Assembly: GCA_946800325.1 (NCBI GenBank)
Contig: OX326957.1
Coordinates: forward strand, 16,242,591-16,306,590
Direction of reading: 5' to 3'
DNA: 64,000 bases
Origin: Luzula sylvatica
Taxonomy: Eukaryota > Streptophyta > Magnoliopsida > Poales > Juncaceae
Shown: piece after piece, positions 43,663 to 56,639 of the stretch
Layout of the letters: the number at the start of each line of letters is the position of its first letter
Position numbering within the stretch: position 1 is the stretch's first letter
Made by a program: the position numbers and the translations under genes
The notes under the pieces: model-generated
The model's database searches: none
Told to the model about the DNA's origin: nothing
Seen by the model: the letters and a program-made list of their open reading frames with translations, nothing else

Positions 43663-46531
43663 TCAATTGATTTTGGCCCTCTTGTAGTGGAGAACCATGA
43701 CAAACTCCTTTGCCGATTTACCAACCGATGCTTTCACCTTTTGCTTGGGACGCGTCTCGAGCCACAGCTCAACCAAGTTCTGCATAGTCATTGTTGGACT
43801 CACTACTAGGTTCTCACATCTTATCTCGACCTATTTAAATGAAATAAATCATTGACTAGATCAATTTTAGTTTATAACAAGAGAAGAAGAAGAAAAATAT
43901 AAATATTGTTACCTCGGTTTCATTGGAGAGGCCGAGCTTCTGCACGATATATTTTTGTACAGTAGATACGGTCATGTTTCCGTCCCTAATTCCAATTTCA
44001 GGCAAAATCATAGATATTGAAAATATAGATAATTATTTTGTATGATTAAAATTAAATAAAACACAAAATATATCTAATTTACTTGATCCTCAGAAAATTG
44101 GCAGGGATTTGCTGCAGAGTCATTGCCCTATTCCTAAAACTCATTAGATATTCAAAAGAGTAATTAATAAAAATTGAAATCAATAACACATAAATATTAG
44201 ACGAAGTTACTTACGGGTCGTTAGAGGCCACTAAGGAAAACCAGATAGAAGTTAAATTCTTATTTGTTTGTTGTTGCGTAGCTACGCCACTAGTCTCCGT
44301 GCCAGTCACATTACCAGTCATGCTACCAGTCATCGTAGCAGCAATGGTACCGCTACTAATACCGCTAGAACCTCCACTGTAATTCTCCATTTTCTTTCCC
44401 TTGATATTTTGTTTTTTGTTATCAATTGTGAATTGCACAAGTGGAGGGGTCTCAACAACGACTCCTTTCCCTTTTGATTTGGGATCAATGCGAATCGGTT
44501 GGACTGACGTGTCAACGGGGTCTTTGGTGCTAGGTTCTATTGCCAGATTATTTAGAGGTTTCACAAGCTCGAGCGTTTCTGAAATTTCCTTCTCTTTGAG
44601 TTTCGCATTGTCCGGTATCGCTTCAACATCACGACGAGCCTGAATTATTGGAACATAAATTAAATTTTTTTATTTTAAGCTCGTCTGATCAATACAGAAT
44701 ATAAATAATATGCTACATGTTTTTGCGCTTCCAATTGTTCTTCCCTTTCCGCCACTGGCTCATTGAGCAACAAACCAGGTGCATGTTGAGCCGAGCTCTT
44801 TCTCCTACCAGTTTTTTTGCGGGATTATGTGGTCTTTGCCGGGTTGTTCACTTTAGGAGAAGAGGTAGACCGGATCCTCTCGACGTCCACAATTAGTTCT
44901 GATTGTGGCACGTATTGCGAAGCATTTGCCTGATTGGAATTGTTGCTTTGCGGAAGGAAGAACTTCGTCCTGAGTGTTTGAATGTTGTGATCAGGCCTAC
45001 ATTTATTTTTATATATAAGTTCAAGGATATATTTCAAAACAAAAATTAACACGATAATATATAAATATGTGAGAAAAATATCTATCATTTTATTTTCCAA
45101 TTAAGAGGTTCAAAATAAAAAAGATGAAAAATAACCTGAGCTTGTCCAAAGGAGTCGCCCCCAGATGAACATTACATATTGGGCATGCATCTTCATTTTT
45201 TAGCCTCTCCACAATACATTTCCGGCAAACTGTGCATAACCAATTCATTATATTAAAATTATTAGATGTTTAATACGAAGAAAATATGATTTATATATAT
45301 TGTGTGCAACTCAGGTAGAGTATGATTGCCTACTCAATTGTTGTTCGATTACAGCTAGTCAAATTAATTATAATAAAATTCAAAATGTTTACGCATCATT
45401 GGTTTGGGCATCTACAGGTTACACTTCGACTCTTCCTAGGGGTGTCATACCAGATCCATATCCATATTTTTTTCCGGATACGGTATTATCCGGATCCGGA
45501 TACGGTTCGGATATTAAACGGATACATATACGGTTAGGATATTGTCGGATACGGATCATATTCGGATATTAAAACGGATACTATGATATAATAATATAAT
45601 AATATTTTTAGAATTCAAGTCTTGATTATTTTGTAATTTTAAAACAAATTATATATATAGTGATTATTGATTATTAAGTATTACTATGAATTAAAATATA
45701 GTTATTGTCTATTAGGTATTACTATGATTTTGATCATGATTTCAACAAAACGGTTACCCGTTTACAAATTTTGTTCGGATCCGGATAGTATCCGGATCCA
45801 TATCTGGATCCATCAAAAAATTAGCTCCTAGATCCGAATTCATACCCGTAAAAACGGATACGGTTCCGGATCCGGATATTTTTTTCCGGATCCGGATATT
45901 TCTTCGGATACAGTTCGGGTCGGTTCGGGCAATATCCGCCCCATTGACACCCCTAACTCTTCCCCTATACGATATTAGTTTTATCTTTAAAATTCGTAGA
46001 AGATGCAATTTAGGGACAATTAGGAGATGTCTAATTTCATGGAATATTTTACCTTTAAGTCAATTTTTATTATTAATGTATTGATATAATATAAGAAAAG
46101 TTAGTGATTAATTAGGAATTTATTATGTGATTAAAACGTAATGTTTATGATTACAATAATTATTATTAATTTGAAAAATAATCATATGAAATTTGATAGC
46201 ATATACTTAGGTGACCTTTTATGATGCTCAATTTTAGTTTAGGGGGCTATATAGAAATCAATGTGGTACAGAAATTAATGACAAAAAATCTAAACATGTA
46301 AAATATATAATTTTAAACAAAATGAAATCCTAAAAAAAACAGATATATCAAGATTAACTCCTTCAAAAAAATCTTACAAGTGTGGAGGCAAGGTATAATG
46401 GTAGTAGCGTCTTCATAGAAACCACTACAAATACGACATGACAAACATGGTACAATGGAGTCACGTTCAACGATAACAAATTCAGGACACGTCATTTTCT
46501 TCTCCGCCCTTGGAAGAGCGGAACAACTCAT
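43663..46531 (-). pseudogene. DRIP-like RING E3 ubiquitin ligase, duplicate with a stop in exon 3
   Basis: Seven exons are readable with the same junctions as the intact copy: 46531-46378, 45229-45136, 44996-44717, 44639-44215, 44133-44083, 43985-43913 and 43830-43663. The RING finger is complete across exons 1-2 (CRIC...CLHTFCRKC...CPIC) and the C-terminal RAWUL-like region is intact. Exon 3 has TAA at 44825-44827 after NNPAKTT, where copy 2 reads Arg (CGT). The exon 3 donor has AT|GTAGCA instead of AG|GTAGAA. A truncated RING-only protein of about 115 aa could still be made. Exon 4 is 3 bp shorter, so the frame is otherwise kept. It is a recent pseudogene or truncated allele. Confidence 0.85.
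45429..45963. mobile_element. Non-autonomous hAT element in intron 1 of the DRIP-like duplicate
   Basis: Element 45437-45955 (519 bp) has ends TAGGGGTGTCA and TTGACACCCCTA and an 8-bp duplication ACTCTTCC on both sides (45429-45436 and 45956-45963). It is GGATCCGGAT-rich and of the same family type as 31056-31948. The duplicated locus at 61285-61292 (ACTCTCCC) is the empty site. Confidence 0.92.
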
Positions 46532-46630
46532 CTCGTTTCTCTTGTCACTTGGTGTGAGAAAGAGAGAAAGTGAATGATGAGAGAGAGACAGAGAGAGAAA
46601 TTTAGAGGAGGTGAGAGGGTTAATATAGAA

Positions 46631-48892
<2,262 letters not shown>

Positions 48893-49091
48893 ATGTGTGC
48901 ATGCACTCTACAATAGTCGTAGCATCACCAAAAAGTTCTCCGCATTGAGGACATGTAAAACGAGCGAGCAAAGGAAGATATGGAGGATGAGCCTCTTTCT
49001 CTGTCATGTCTCCTTGTGTTTGTGATTTATCTTTCGTTCTATTAACGTACGGTGGAAGATATGGAGGATCATCAGAGTATTTACGACTCAT
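48893..49091 (-). pseudogene. Orphan first exon of a third DRIP-like RING gene
   Basis: From ATG 49091 the frame encodes 66 codons ending in the first half of a RING finger (FTCPQCGELFGDATTIVECMHT). It is followed by a perfect donor T|GTGAGT in phase 1, exactly as exon 1 of the two other copies. The N-terminus (MSRKYSDDPPYLPPY) has no counterpart there. No second exon (CRKC...CPIC) is found in the 2.3 kb before the next gene on the same strand. It is probably a gene fragment. Confidence 0.6.
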
Positions 49092-49678
49092 AAGTGTGAA
49101 AAGGAGGAAATCGATTAGGCGGCGAAGGAAGGTTGGTACGTAGATTAGAACGAGTTTTTGAGCTTATAAAATATATTAGGGTTAAGAGTCGAGGCCCGGT
49201 AATAAAAGGGAAAGTAGGCAAGAAAAAGACTTGAACTACATGTCTCAAGCCAATAGTTTTCTCGCCGACAAAAATTACAAGAAACTTGTCGGTAATGCTC
49301 GGAAAAAACTGGACAACTCCACTTGCACCCTTCCATATATCCTCTTTCGTTCATAAAGATATTATATAATACAAACATGCATATATTTGTATGCACGCAT
49401 ATGTGGTTGTAATGCATAAATCCTATAATAAATACCAACCTTCTTTATGTATATTTAATTTATTTCGCGTACAAATAATTCATTATACTTCGTTAAACAA
49501 CTCAAAATTCTAGTCAAATTCCAATTTATAAGACGTTTGTTCACATAAAATACATTCAATCAACTAGACTACAAATGAGTTATTGCTATTTAGAATACTT
49601 TTGTGAAATGAATAGTACAATTAGTATACCAATAAAAATTATAAGTTTATAACACGGCACAAGATAATATACTCGAGC

Positions 49679-49695
49679 TCTACGAACTTACTTGT
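49679..49695. repeat. Target-site duplication of LINE D, 3' side
   Basis: TCTACGAACTTACTTG(T) immediately before the poly-T (poly(A) on the - strand) is repeated at 56640-56656. Confidence 0.93.
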
Positions 49696-49824
49696 TTTTT
49701 TTTTTTTTTTTTTTTTTTTTTGCATTAAAAGCCCGTAGGCAACTATTTACAAAATCACCCTTACATAATAATTACAAAGAAAGAAAAGTGATCAAATTCA
49801 TACGGACACTCTAAAATTGAGTTC

Positions 49825-52800
49825 CTAAGTCCTAATAAATCCGGATACATCGTTTAGCCCTAATCTAGCACTTCGAGCTAAAGAATCCGCCTCCTTATTA
49901 TCATCACGGGAAATAATGTAGAATTTCCAATCCGGATTTACCCTTGCAAGCGCACGACATTCCTCGAATTCATCATAAACTCTCCAATCAACATACAGGG
50001 AGTTATTGGCTATGGCATTAATTATGATTTGGTTATCCGAAAAAATAGCACAAGAGGTAATGCCAAGAGATGCTAGCTTCAGTAGAGCAAACCGACAAGC
50101 TAGTACCTCGGCTTGTAGAGGCGATTGAGCTCGAGTCGAGGCTCCCTCATGGTAGACGCGTGTACCCCCCTTGGCGATAACAAACCCATACCCCGCGTTG
50201 GATGGGGTCCAAGCTCCATCAAAATGGCACGAGTATGCTTCTTCGCCCGTATAACCTTGAGACCGACCTCGGACATGTATATCCCGAAATGGATTTGTCG
50301 CTTTAATAATCGAGAGCGCCATATTGTTGACTTCACTTGGTTTATGTTTTTTATTCATAAACACCCAATCACATCGACATTTCCAAATCGCCCAAAGCGT
50401 ATTCGCCACAACCCCAAAAAGTTGTTCATCGAGAGAATTTGCAAAATGAATAAGAACATCCTTGAACTCACCTCGGAGATTCTCAACCTTGAGACCAAGG
50501 GGTGAAGTGAACCATACAATTCGTGATAAGGGACATAGGAAGGTTAAGTGGAGTGTAGTTTCCTCATCCCAAGTACATCTCGGGCAAAGGGGTAAGATAT
50601 TACTCAAGCGTTTATGAATGTTATGTTTTGTCGGTAATACGTTTTGACAAGCACGCCAAAGAAACAAAGACACTCGCGGCGAAATGGTGTTATTGCGCCA
50701 AATTGCATCATGCAATTTTTTTGGCCACAATGTGGGCGCCGGCCGCAAGGTTACCGCAAGATTTTGGTATGCACTTGAACAAGAAAACTTTCCATTATTC
50801 GCACCTTTCCATATGAGGCGATCGGGTTTTGAAAGGGATGAGGTGGAGATGGCAATATTTGTTACAATTTGGAGCGCTTTGCAATTACCCAATTTCTCCA
50901 CTAACAAAGGCATGTGCCACGACGTAGCTTCTACATTGATAAGATCGATCACACGCATGGTTCTCTCCATTACATTACGAGGTATATCCATTAACCAATT
51001 TTCATACCACGGTGCACCAATTGCGGGACACGTTTGACCGTTACCAATAATCCAAAGTACCATATCATGAAAGGAGGGCCGTTGCATGAGTAAGGCGCGC
51101 CAAAATTTTGTAGTCCGAGTCGTTCGTTTCGTATGCCATAAGGTACTTGAAGGGAAATATTTAGCTTTCAAAAGTCGCACCCATAATTTATCTCCCTCGG
51201 TGAGGAAGCGCCAAAGGTGTTTTTGGAGTAATGCTCGATTTACCATCCCAAGGTCACGGATTCCCAAACCGCCCTCGATCTTTGGTCTCGCAATTTTATC
51301 CCATCTACAAAAAGCTAGGAAACGGCCTTCCTTTTTACCCCACCAAAAGCGCCTAATGATTTGGGTTAATTTTTTAATTGTAGCTTTAGAAAGTAAGTCG
51401 GTGAGCATGGTATATATTGGGATGGATGCAAGGACCGAATTGATTAGGATTAAACGACCCGCGTGAGAAAGCGTTTGGGTTTTCCAACCCGCAAGCTTAG
51501 ATTGGACGGTATCAACCAAGTGGGAAGGGTCAATGGAGCCATTTTGCCGAATATATATCCCTAAATACCGTTCCTTAGAGGCGGCTAATTGCGCCCCTAA
51601 CATGGATAAAATTTCGTCTTGTAAAATTTCGGGTACATTGTGGCTAAACCAAACCTTCGATTTGGCCGGATTTAAACATTGACCGGAGACCTTCTCAAAC
51701 GATGAGAAAGCTTCCAAGATTCGCGTCACCTCACAAGAATTAGCCATGGCGAAAATAGTCACATCATCCGCATAAAGGGAATGGTTAATGGAAGGAGCCG
51801 AGAAAGCGAGTTTAATCCCGGATAAGTAATTATTTTGGGACGCGTAGTTGAGAGACCGAGAGAATAAATCCATCCCAAGAATGAATAAGTATGGAGATAA
51901 AGGACATCCTTGGCGTAGCCCTCTACCGGGTTTAAAAAATCCGTCGCTCTTACCATTAAACAAGATAGAGAATTTGGCACTCCTCATACAAGTGTCAATA
52001 AGCATAATAAGTCGTGGGGGAAAATTATATAGATATAAAATATCCTTTATAAAATCCCAACTCATCCGATCAAAGGCCTTTGATAAGTCCGCTTTCATTG
52101 CGAAGGACGGTTTCGAAAAATTTTGTTGGCTAAAAGAATGAAGTACCTCTTTGAGAATGATGACGTTATTTGAAATTAAACGAGTCGGTAAAAAGGCATT
52201 TTGTTCATCGGTTATCATGCGCATCAAGGAGGGTCGAATACGATTCACAATAATTTTCGCAATTACTTTATATACGGTATTGAGCACACTAATGGGGCGG
52301 TAGTCGGAGATGAGTTGCGGGTCGTCAATCTTAGGTATAATCACGAGATTGGAATCGCCAAGACCGGAAGGCAAGATACCGGTACGGAAAAATTCTTGGA
52401 TCGTTATGGATAATGGTTTGAGGAGAGAAGGTAAAAGGTACTTCACAAACCGACCCGTTATACCATCCGGACCCGGACTTTTGTCCGGACCGAGATCTTG
52501 GATAGTGTTTATTATTTCTTCCGTACTCGGTATACCATCCATAATCTCATGGTCGGTCGTTTCAACTTGCGGTAGCGAGGTTAGAAATTCGGCGGTATAA
52601 ACCTCCTCTATTTTCCGCACTTCATGTTGAAGTGAAATCGCTTTGTAATGCGCAACAAACGCTTGCCGAATTTCTTTCTCGTCACCAACCCATGATCCAT
52701 CCGGCATTTTGATAGAGTGAATGGTGTTTCGTCGCCGTCGATTAGATGTAACTTGGTGAAAATACCTCGTGTTCCGATCTCCTCCCATAACCCAATTAAC

Positions 52801-53823
52801 TCGAGCCCGTTGATGCCAAAAGATTTCCATTTGGTTAAGAGTATGAGAGTGCGCCGCTTGTAGGATTTTTTGCTCTTCGTGATTCATAATGGATGGGGGT
52901 TCTTGTTGCAAACGAAGCATCGAATCCTCAAATTGTTGGAGTTTGGTATGTGGTTTCGGCAATGCTCGGGACCACCCTAATAATTTGCTTTTAATCGCGC
53001 GGTATGTGGCCGGCCAATGGGCATCATCTCGGCGAATTGCTTGATCACAAACCTCCTTAAACCCGTGCTCGTGAAGCCACCAATGCTCAATCCGAAATTT
53101 ACACTTACCCGGTCTAGACACCGATTGAGTTCGCAACATTATAGGATGATGATCACTACAAAACCGGGGAAGGTGAAAAATACTCGCATCCGGAAATAGA
53201 CCGGCCATTGCCACATTGACAAGACAACGGTCTAGACGTTGCCGGATATATTGTCCCTTGAACCGTTGATTTGCCCACGTAAAAGCCGGACCATTACAAC
53301 CGAGATCAATTAGATTATTACGGTTGATAAAATTTACGAACCTTTTATTATTGAGATTAAAATAAGAGGAGCCTCCTTCCTTCTCCTTTGGAGAGGTTAT
53401 CGCATTAAGATCACCAATAATACAAGCCGGCTCCGAGGTAATACTTAGGTGATGTTCTAGCTCTGCCCAAATAACCGGGTTATTTACCCTATGAGGATCA
53501 CCGTATACACAAAGAAGCTTCCATTTACATTTATTAATTGGATCGGTAACATACGCAAGAATATAATAAAAATTCGATTCAATAATTTCAACCGTTACAT
53601 CATTTGACCATAATAACCAAAGTCCACCCGAGGACCCAATTGAAGACACTATATGACTATTTACAAGGGATAAATTCTTAATTCTAATACGAGCCCGATT
53701 AATATTGCAACGCGTCTCGGATAGAAAAGCGATTTGAGCCCGCGTGCTATGGAGGTACCTACCAAGCATAGGAATTGTTGCGCGGCCTCCACTCCCGCAA
53801 CAATTCCATGAGAAAATATGCAT
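49825..53823 (-). CDS. LINE D ORF2: endonuclease, reverse transcriptase, zf-RVT, RNase H
   Basis: 1332 aa. It starts MHIFSWNCCGS, the usual APE endonuclease N-terminus; endonuclease motifs are FLSETRC, IGDLNAI and SDHHPI (about 223-228). RT motifs are DYRPISVLN, KADLSKAFDRMSW, RGLRQGCPLSPYLF and YADD (684-687). A zf-RVT block (ISPRVSLFLWRACQNVLPTK...CPRC) precedes a type I RNase H starting at FDGAW (Asp about 1202), with QAEVLA, SDNQII and DDNKEADSLAR supplying the other acidic residues. The ATG overlaps the ORF1 stop as TAATG (53825-53821), suggesting termination-reinitiation. No inactivating change is seen. RNase H at the C-terminus marks the plant L1 branch that has acquired this domain. 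Confidence 0.95.
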   Translation of the reverse strand: MHIFSWNCCGSGGRATIPMLGRYLHSTRAQIAFLSETRCNINRARIRIKNLSLVNSHIVSSIGSSGGLWLLWSNDVTVEIIESNFYYILAYVTDPINKCKWKLLCVYGDPHRVNNPVIWAELEHHLSITSEPACIIGDLNAITSPKEKEGGSSYFNLNNKRFVNFINRNNLIDLGCNGPAFTWANQRFKGQYIRQRLDRCLVNVAMAGLFPDASIFHLPRFCSDHHPIMLRTQSVSRPGKCKFRIEHWWLHEHGFKEVCDQAIRRDDAHWPATYRAIKSKLLGWSRALPKPHTKLQQFEDSMLRLQQEPPSIMNHEEQKILQAAHSHTLNQMEIFWHQRARVNWVMGGDRNTRYFHQVTSNRRRRNTIHSIKMPDGSWVGDEKEIRQAFVAHYKAISLQHEVRKIEEVYTAEFLTSLPQVETTDHEIMDGIPSTEEIINTIQDLGPDKSPGPDGITGRFVKYLLPSLLKPLSITIQEFFRTGILPSGLGDSNLVIIPKIDDPQLISDYRPISVLNTVYKVIAKIIVNRIRPSLMRMITDEQNAFLPTRLISNNVIILKEVLHSFSQQNFSKPSFAMKADLSKAFDRMSWDFIKDILYLYNFPPRLIMLIDTCMRSAKFSILFNGKSDGFFKPGRGLRQGCPLSPYLFILGMDLFSRSLNYASQNNYLSGIKLAFSAPSINHSLYADDVTIFAMANSCEVTRILEAFSSFEKVSGQCLNPAKSKVWFSHNVPEILQDEILSMLGAQLAASKERYLGIYIRQNGSIDPSHLVDTVQSKLAGWKTQTLSHAGRLILINSVLASIPIYTMLTDLLSKATIKKLTQIIRRFWWGKKEGRFLAFCRWDKIARPKIEGGLGIRDLGMVNRALLQKHLWRFLTEGDKLWVRLLKAKYFPSSTLWHTKRTTRTTKFWRALLMQRPSFHDMVLWIIGNGQTCPAIGAPWYENWLMDIPRNVMERTMRVIDLINVEATSWHMPLLVEKLGNCKALQIVTNIAISTSSLSKPDRLIWKGANNGKFSCSSAYQNLAVTLRPAPTLWPKKLHDAIWRNNTISPRVSLFLWRACQNVLPTKHNIHKRLSNILPLCPRCTWDEETTLHLTFLCPLSRIVWFTSPLGLKVENLRGEFKDVLIHFANSLDEQLFGVVANTLWAIWKCRCDWVFMNKKHKPSEVNNMALSIIKATNPFRDIHVRGRSQGYTGEEAYSCHFDGAWTPSNAGYGFVIAKGGTRVYHEGASTRAQSPLQAEVLACRFALLKLASLGITSCAIFSDNQIIINAIANNSLYVDWRVYDEFEECRALARVNPDWKFYIISRDDNKEADSLARSARLGLNDVSGFIRT

Positions 53824-56549
53824 TAGTTTATCGGCGGTGGAAGAAGGTCCACCACCGTATTAGATTTCTTGTGAAGAGAAGATGTCGGGTCGGTTACAAG
53901 AATCGAGGTCGAAACTCGGGGCCTACTCGCAAACTCCATGGTCGATGTATCGGATGTGTTGATCACCCCTTCATCGGTTGGGCGACTCCTTTTGGCTCGA
54001 GGCCGAGGGGAAGACAGAGGAGAATGCTCACGACAAGGGGAGGGAGGGGGGGATGTAGTCGGTGGAGATCCGGATGGATGACTCGGAATAAAAAGCGCTT
54101 GATTTATCCATTGTCCAAGTCTTTTTTGAGCAAGTTGCTTTGCAATCACATTGTCCTTTATCTGCTCTATTCTACTTAGTTCCATACAAAGTGCCGATTC
54201 ATGACCAATGATGCCACAAAAGGTACAAAGCTTGGGAATCTTTTCATATACTATGAAGATACGATGTGTTTGGAGGTTTGGGAGAGAGATAAACAACGAA
54301 TCCGAAAGTGGCTGAGATAAGGATAAGGTGATTCGTATTTTGATAGCTTTGCGGCCATTGACGAATATGTAGTTCGGACTTGAAGTCGGAGTCCCAATAC
54401 GTTCGGCTACTTGACGAATACCATCGGTATTGATTTGCTCGAGCGGGAGGTGATGAAATTGTACCCACGTTTCAAACGACTTCACACGATTCTCTCTAAC
54501 TTCATCTACGCCTTTAATCGGTTGGACTATAACGAGCTCATTCCGTACTACCCACGGCCCACCTAGGACAACCCGAGCCATATCGGACGCGGATTTAAAG
54601 AAAACGATCATTAGGCCATTGCCTTGTGTCGAGAACTCCGTTTCGGAGTCAACTCGCCATAATCTTAGAAGAGAGTTAGTCAAGGTAGTCTCTTGAATCG
54701 GTTTAAGCGAGATAGTGCGAATTAAAGCGGCTAGGTTCCAATTCTTGACGGACATTTCAGATTGGTAAAGGATGACCTCCCTTGTTGCAACCGACGGTTG
54801 GAGATGGATACCCGAGAGCTTTTGAATAAGCTCTTCATCGGATAATGGAGGTTGGGCCATGTCTATTTCGTGAGAGAGAGGAGATGACGTCGGCAAGCAG
54901 CTTGTGTTCTGATGGGGAGAAGTAAGAAAACCCGCTGTATGATGAATACCCGAGATTTTCCTTTGATGAAAACTCGAGATATAATGAATACCCGAGATAA
55001 GCTTTTGCTTTGGAGAATACGCGAGAGCTTTAGATGGTGTATGAGATGAGAGATGGAAGAAGGAGAGATGGATATAATGGTTATGAGTTGGAAGGTAATT
55101 ATATAGGGGACGAAGGGGCATCATCAAAGAGTGGAAAGTGGGGCTGTTAATTTTCGGTTGTTGGTAACCGAGTGGAGAAGAGGAATAACCGAAATTTAAA
55201 CCCCTATGATTCATTTCGGTTTTTGGAAAACCGCTAGGAAAACAAACAGTTCTTTGCAAACCGAAAAGGTCAGCATAATTCACATTAATTCCCTTAACCG
55301 AGATCATATCAACCCTCGATTTTATGGTATTAAGTACAGGATAAGAAGTAAATATAGAGGATAACATGCACAAGACCATAATATAGTAGAGATAAAAAAT
55401 AATAGATCGGCCATTATTACAATTACGTACCACAAATAGGTTAGAGTGAGTTAGAGTAGTAGGTACCATGAATGAGGTGCGAGTCTTCTTTGACCGTCGG
55501 CGCCGTAGTCCCCGTGGAGATCTTCGGTGAATCCGAGGCAAGCTATTCGTCCGTTGTGCTATCCTGCCCTGAAACTCTATCTCCCGCAAGGATAAGTCTT
55601 GGGACAAAGGTGAGCTTGGTGTAGGTGGTGGTGTAGTTGGACCGTCATGGTACGAGGTTTCGGAAGGCACGTTTGAACCCGATCCATTAGGGTTTAGGAT
55701 ATTATATACTCTGGTAAATCGGACCCGTATAACCGACCACTGCCACCCATGAGCTACGTGTATTCGGAGAGGGATAGTTGAGAGTGAAGACGTACGCACC
55801 TCACACCGAATTACGGTTCGATCATCACCGAGAAGATTCGATGGATCGATCGAAATCAAGGAACCAAAAGAGGCAATTGCCCGAGTGATATAATCAATGT
55901 GCCAAAAAGCCATGGGAAAATCATGTAGCTCTATCCCGACATTCCATAGAACGTCAAACGTGTTTGGCGTTGGTGATTGGGACCAAGGGCTCAGGGATAA
56001 TGAGTGAATTTCTGACCAAAAGGGGCCGTCATTTAGAATACTGGATGGATGGATGTGAGGGGGAGGATGGAACAGAAAGGAGATGCTGGTTAGGCGAAAA
56101 AAGTGTACTTCATGCCCGATTTCTCCATAATGGTCCTGAATGGCTTGTCGAAGAGATTGAACCGAGTGAGATCGAGAGTCACTGAGTTCAGTAAATATAA
56201 TCGAGTCGGCGAGATTGGCCCCGAGCAACTGTGCAGGACCATGGTCGGAAAAATAGCAGGAACGGGCCGAATATGGCGAGACGAGTAATGGATTGAACTC
56301 ACCCATGATTAATCGAGACGAAAACAGGAGTAATTGCTCGTATCGGCACAAATCCGGGGTAGAGACGAGCTGTAAACTAGATCTGTAGCAGGAATTAGTG
56401 TCAATAGAAGTTCGCACAAGTGCACTGTCAAGGTAGGAACTGTCACTGTCGGGATAACTGTCAGTAGTCGGGAGAAACAGTATCGAAGAAGGAGACTGGC
56501 GAGGGTTACCGGGTGAGCAGCGATGAGGCGATGGCTTGCTGGAACCCAC
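53823..56549 (-). CDS. LINE D ORF1: RNA-binding protein with DUF4283-like modules and CCHC knuckle
   Basis: The frame is open for 908 codons, but the first codon is GTG. The first ATG is residue 82 (56306, MGEFNPLLV) and a second plausible start is residue 564 (54860, MAQPPLSDEELIQKL). From 564 the protein looks like a standard plant LINE ORF1: a DUF4283-like domain (WNLAALIR...VLGGPWVVRNELVIVQ...HHLPLEQ), a zinc knuckle CTFCGIIGHESALC at about 775-788, and a Pro/Ser-rich tail. Residues about 82-300 look like a second, divergent DUF4283-like module (VGIELHDFPMAFWHIDYI, LLGDDRTVIRCEV), joined by a low-complexity linker containing a hydrophobic stretch. Which start is used is unknown. Confidence 0.85.
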   Translation of the reverse strand: MGSSKPSPHRCSPGNPRQSPSSILFLPTTDSYPDSDSSYLDSALVRTSIDTNSCYRSSLQLVSTPDLCRYEQLLLFSSRLIMGEFNPLLVSPYSARSCYFSDHGPAQLLGANLADSIIFTELSDSRSHSVQSLRQAIQDHYGEIGHEVHFFRLTSISFLFHPPPHIHPSSILNDGPFWSEIHSLSLSPWSQSPTPNTFDVLWNVGIELHDFPMAFWHIDYITRAIASFGSLISIDPSNLLGDDRTVIRCEVRTSSLSTIPLRIHVAHGWQWSVIRVRFTRVYNILNPNGSGSNVPSETSYHDGPTTPPPTPSSPLSQDLSLREIEFQGRIAQRTNSLPRIHRRSPRGLRRRRSKKTRTSFMVPTTLTHSNLFVVRNCNNGRSIIFYLYYIMVLCMLSSIFTSYPVLNTIKSRVDMISVKGINVNYADLFGLQRTVCFPSGFPKTEMNHRGLNFGYSSSPLGYQQPKINSPTFHSLMMPLRPLYNYLPTHNHYIHLSFFHLSSHTPSKALAYSPKQKLISGIHYISSFHQRKISGIHHTAGFLTSPHQNTSCLPTSSPLSHEIDMAQPPLSDEELIQKLSGIHLQPSVATREVILYQSEMSVKNWNLAALIRTISLKPIQETTLTNSLLRLWRVDSETEFSTQGNGLMIVFFKSASDMARVVLGGPWVVRNELVIVQPIKGVDEVRENRVKSFETWVQFHHLPLEQINTDGIRQVAERIGTPTSSPNYIFVNGRKAIKIRITLSLSQPLSDSLFISLPNLQTHRIFIVYEKIPKLCTFCGIIGHESALCMELSRIEQIKDNVIAKQLAQKRLGQWINQALFIPSHPSGSPPTTSPPPSPCREHSPLSSPRPRAKRSRPTDEGVINTSDTSTMEFASRPRVSTSILVTDPTSSLHKKSNTVVDLLPPPIN

Positions 56550-56639
56550 CGGCGCTCCGCCTCAGGCGTCGATTCGAGAAGAAGTGAGATCTAGGGTTTT
56601 TTCGCCTTTTCTTGGTTTTCTTGGTATTCCTTGAAATTA

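Larger units (their letters stand above)
49695..56639 (-). mobile_element. LINE D: structurally complete L1-type LINE
   Basis: It is about 6.9 kb with a poly(A) tail (T run at about 49695-49722), 16-17 bp target duplications, a 5' UTR, ORF1 (56549-53823) and ORF2 (53823-49825), both uninterrupted. This combination means a recent, full-length target-primed insertion that may still be competent. Confidence 0.93.
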
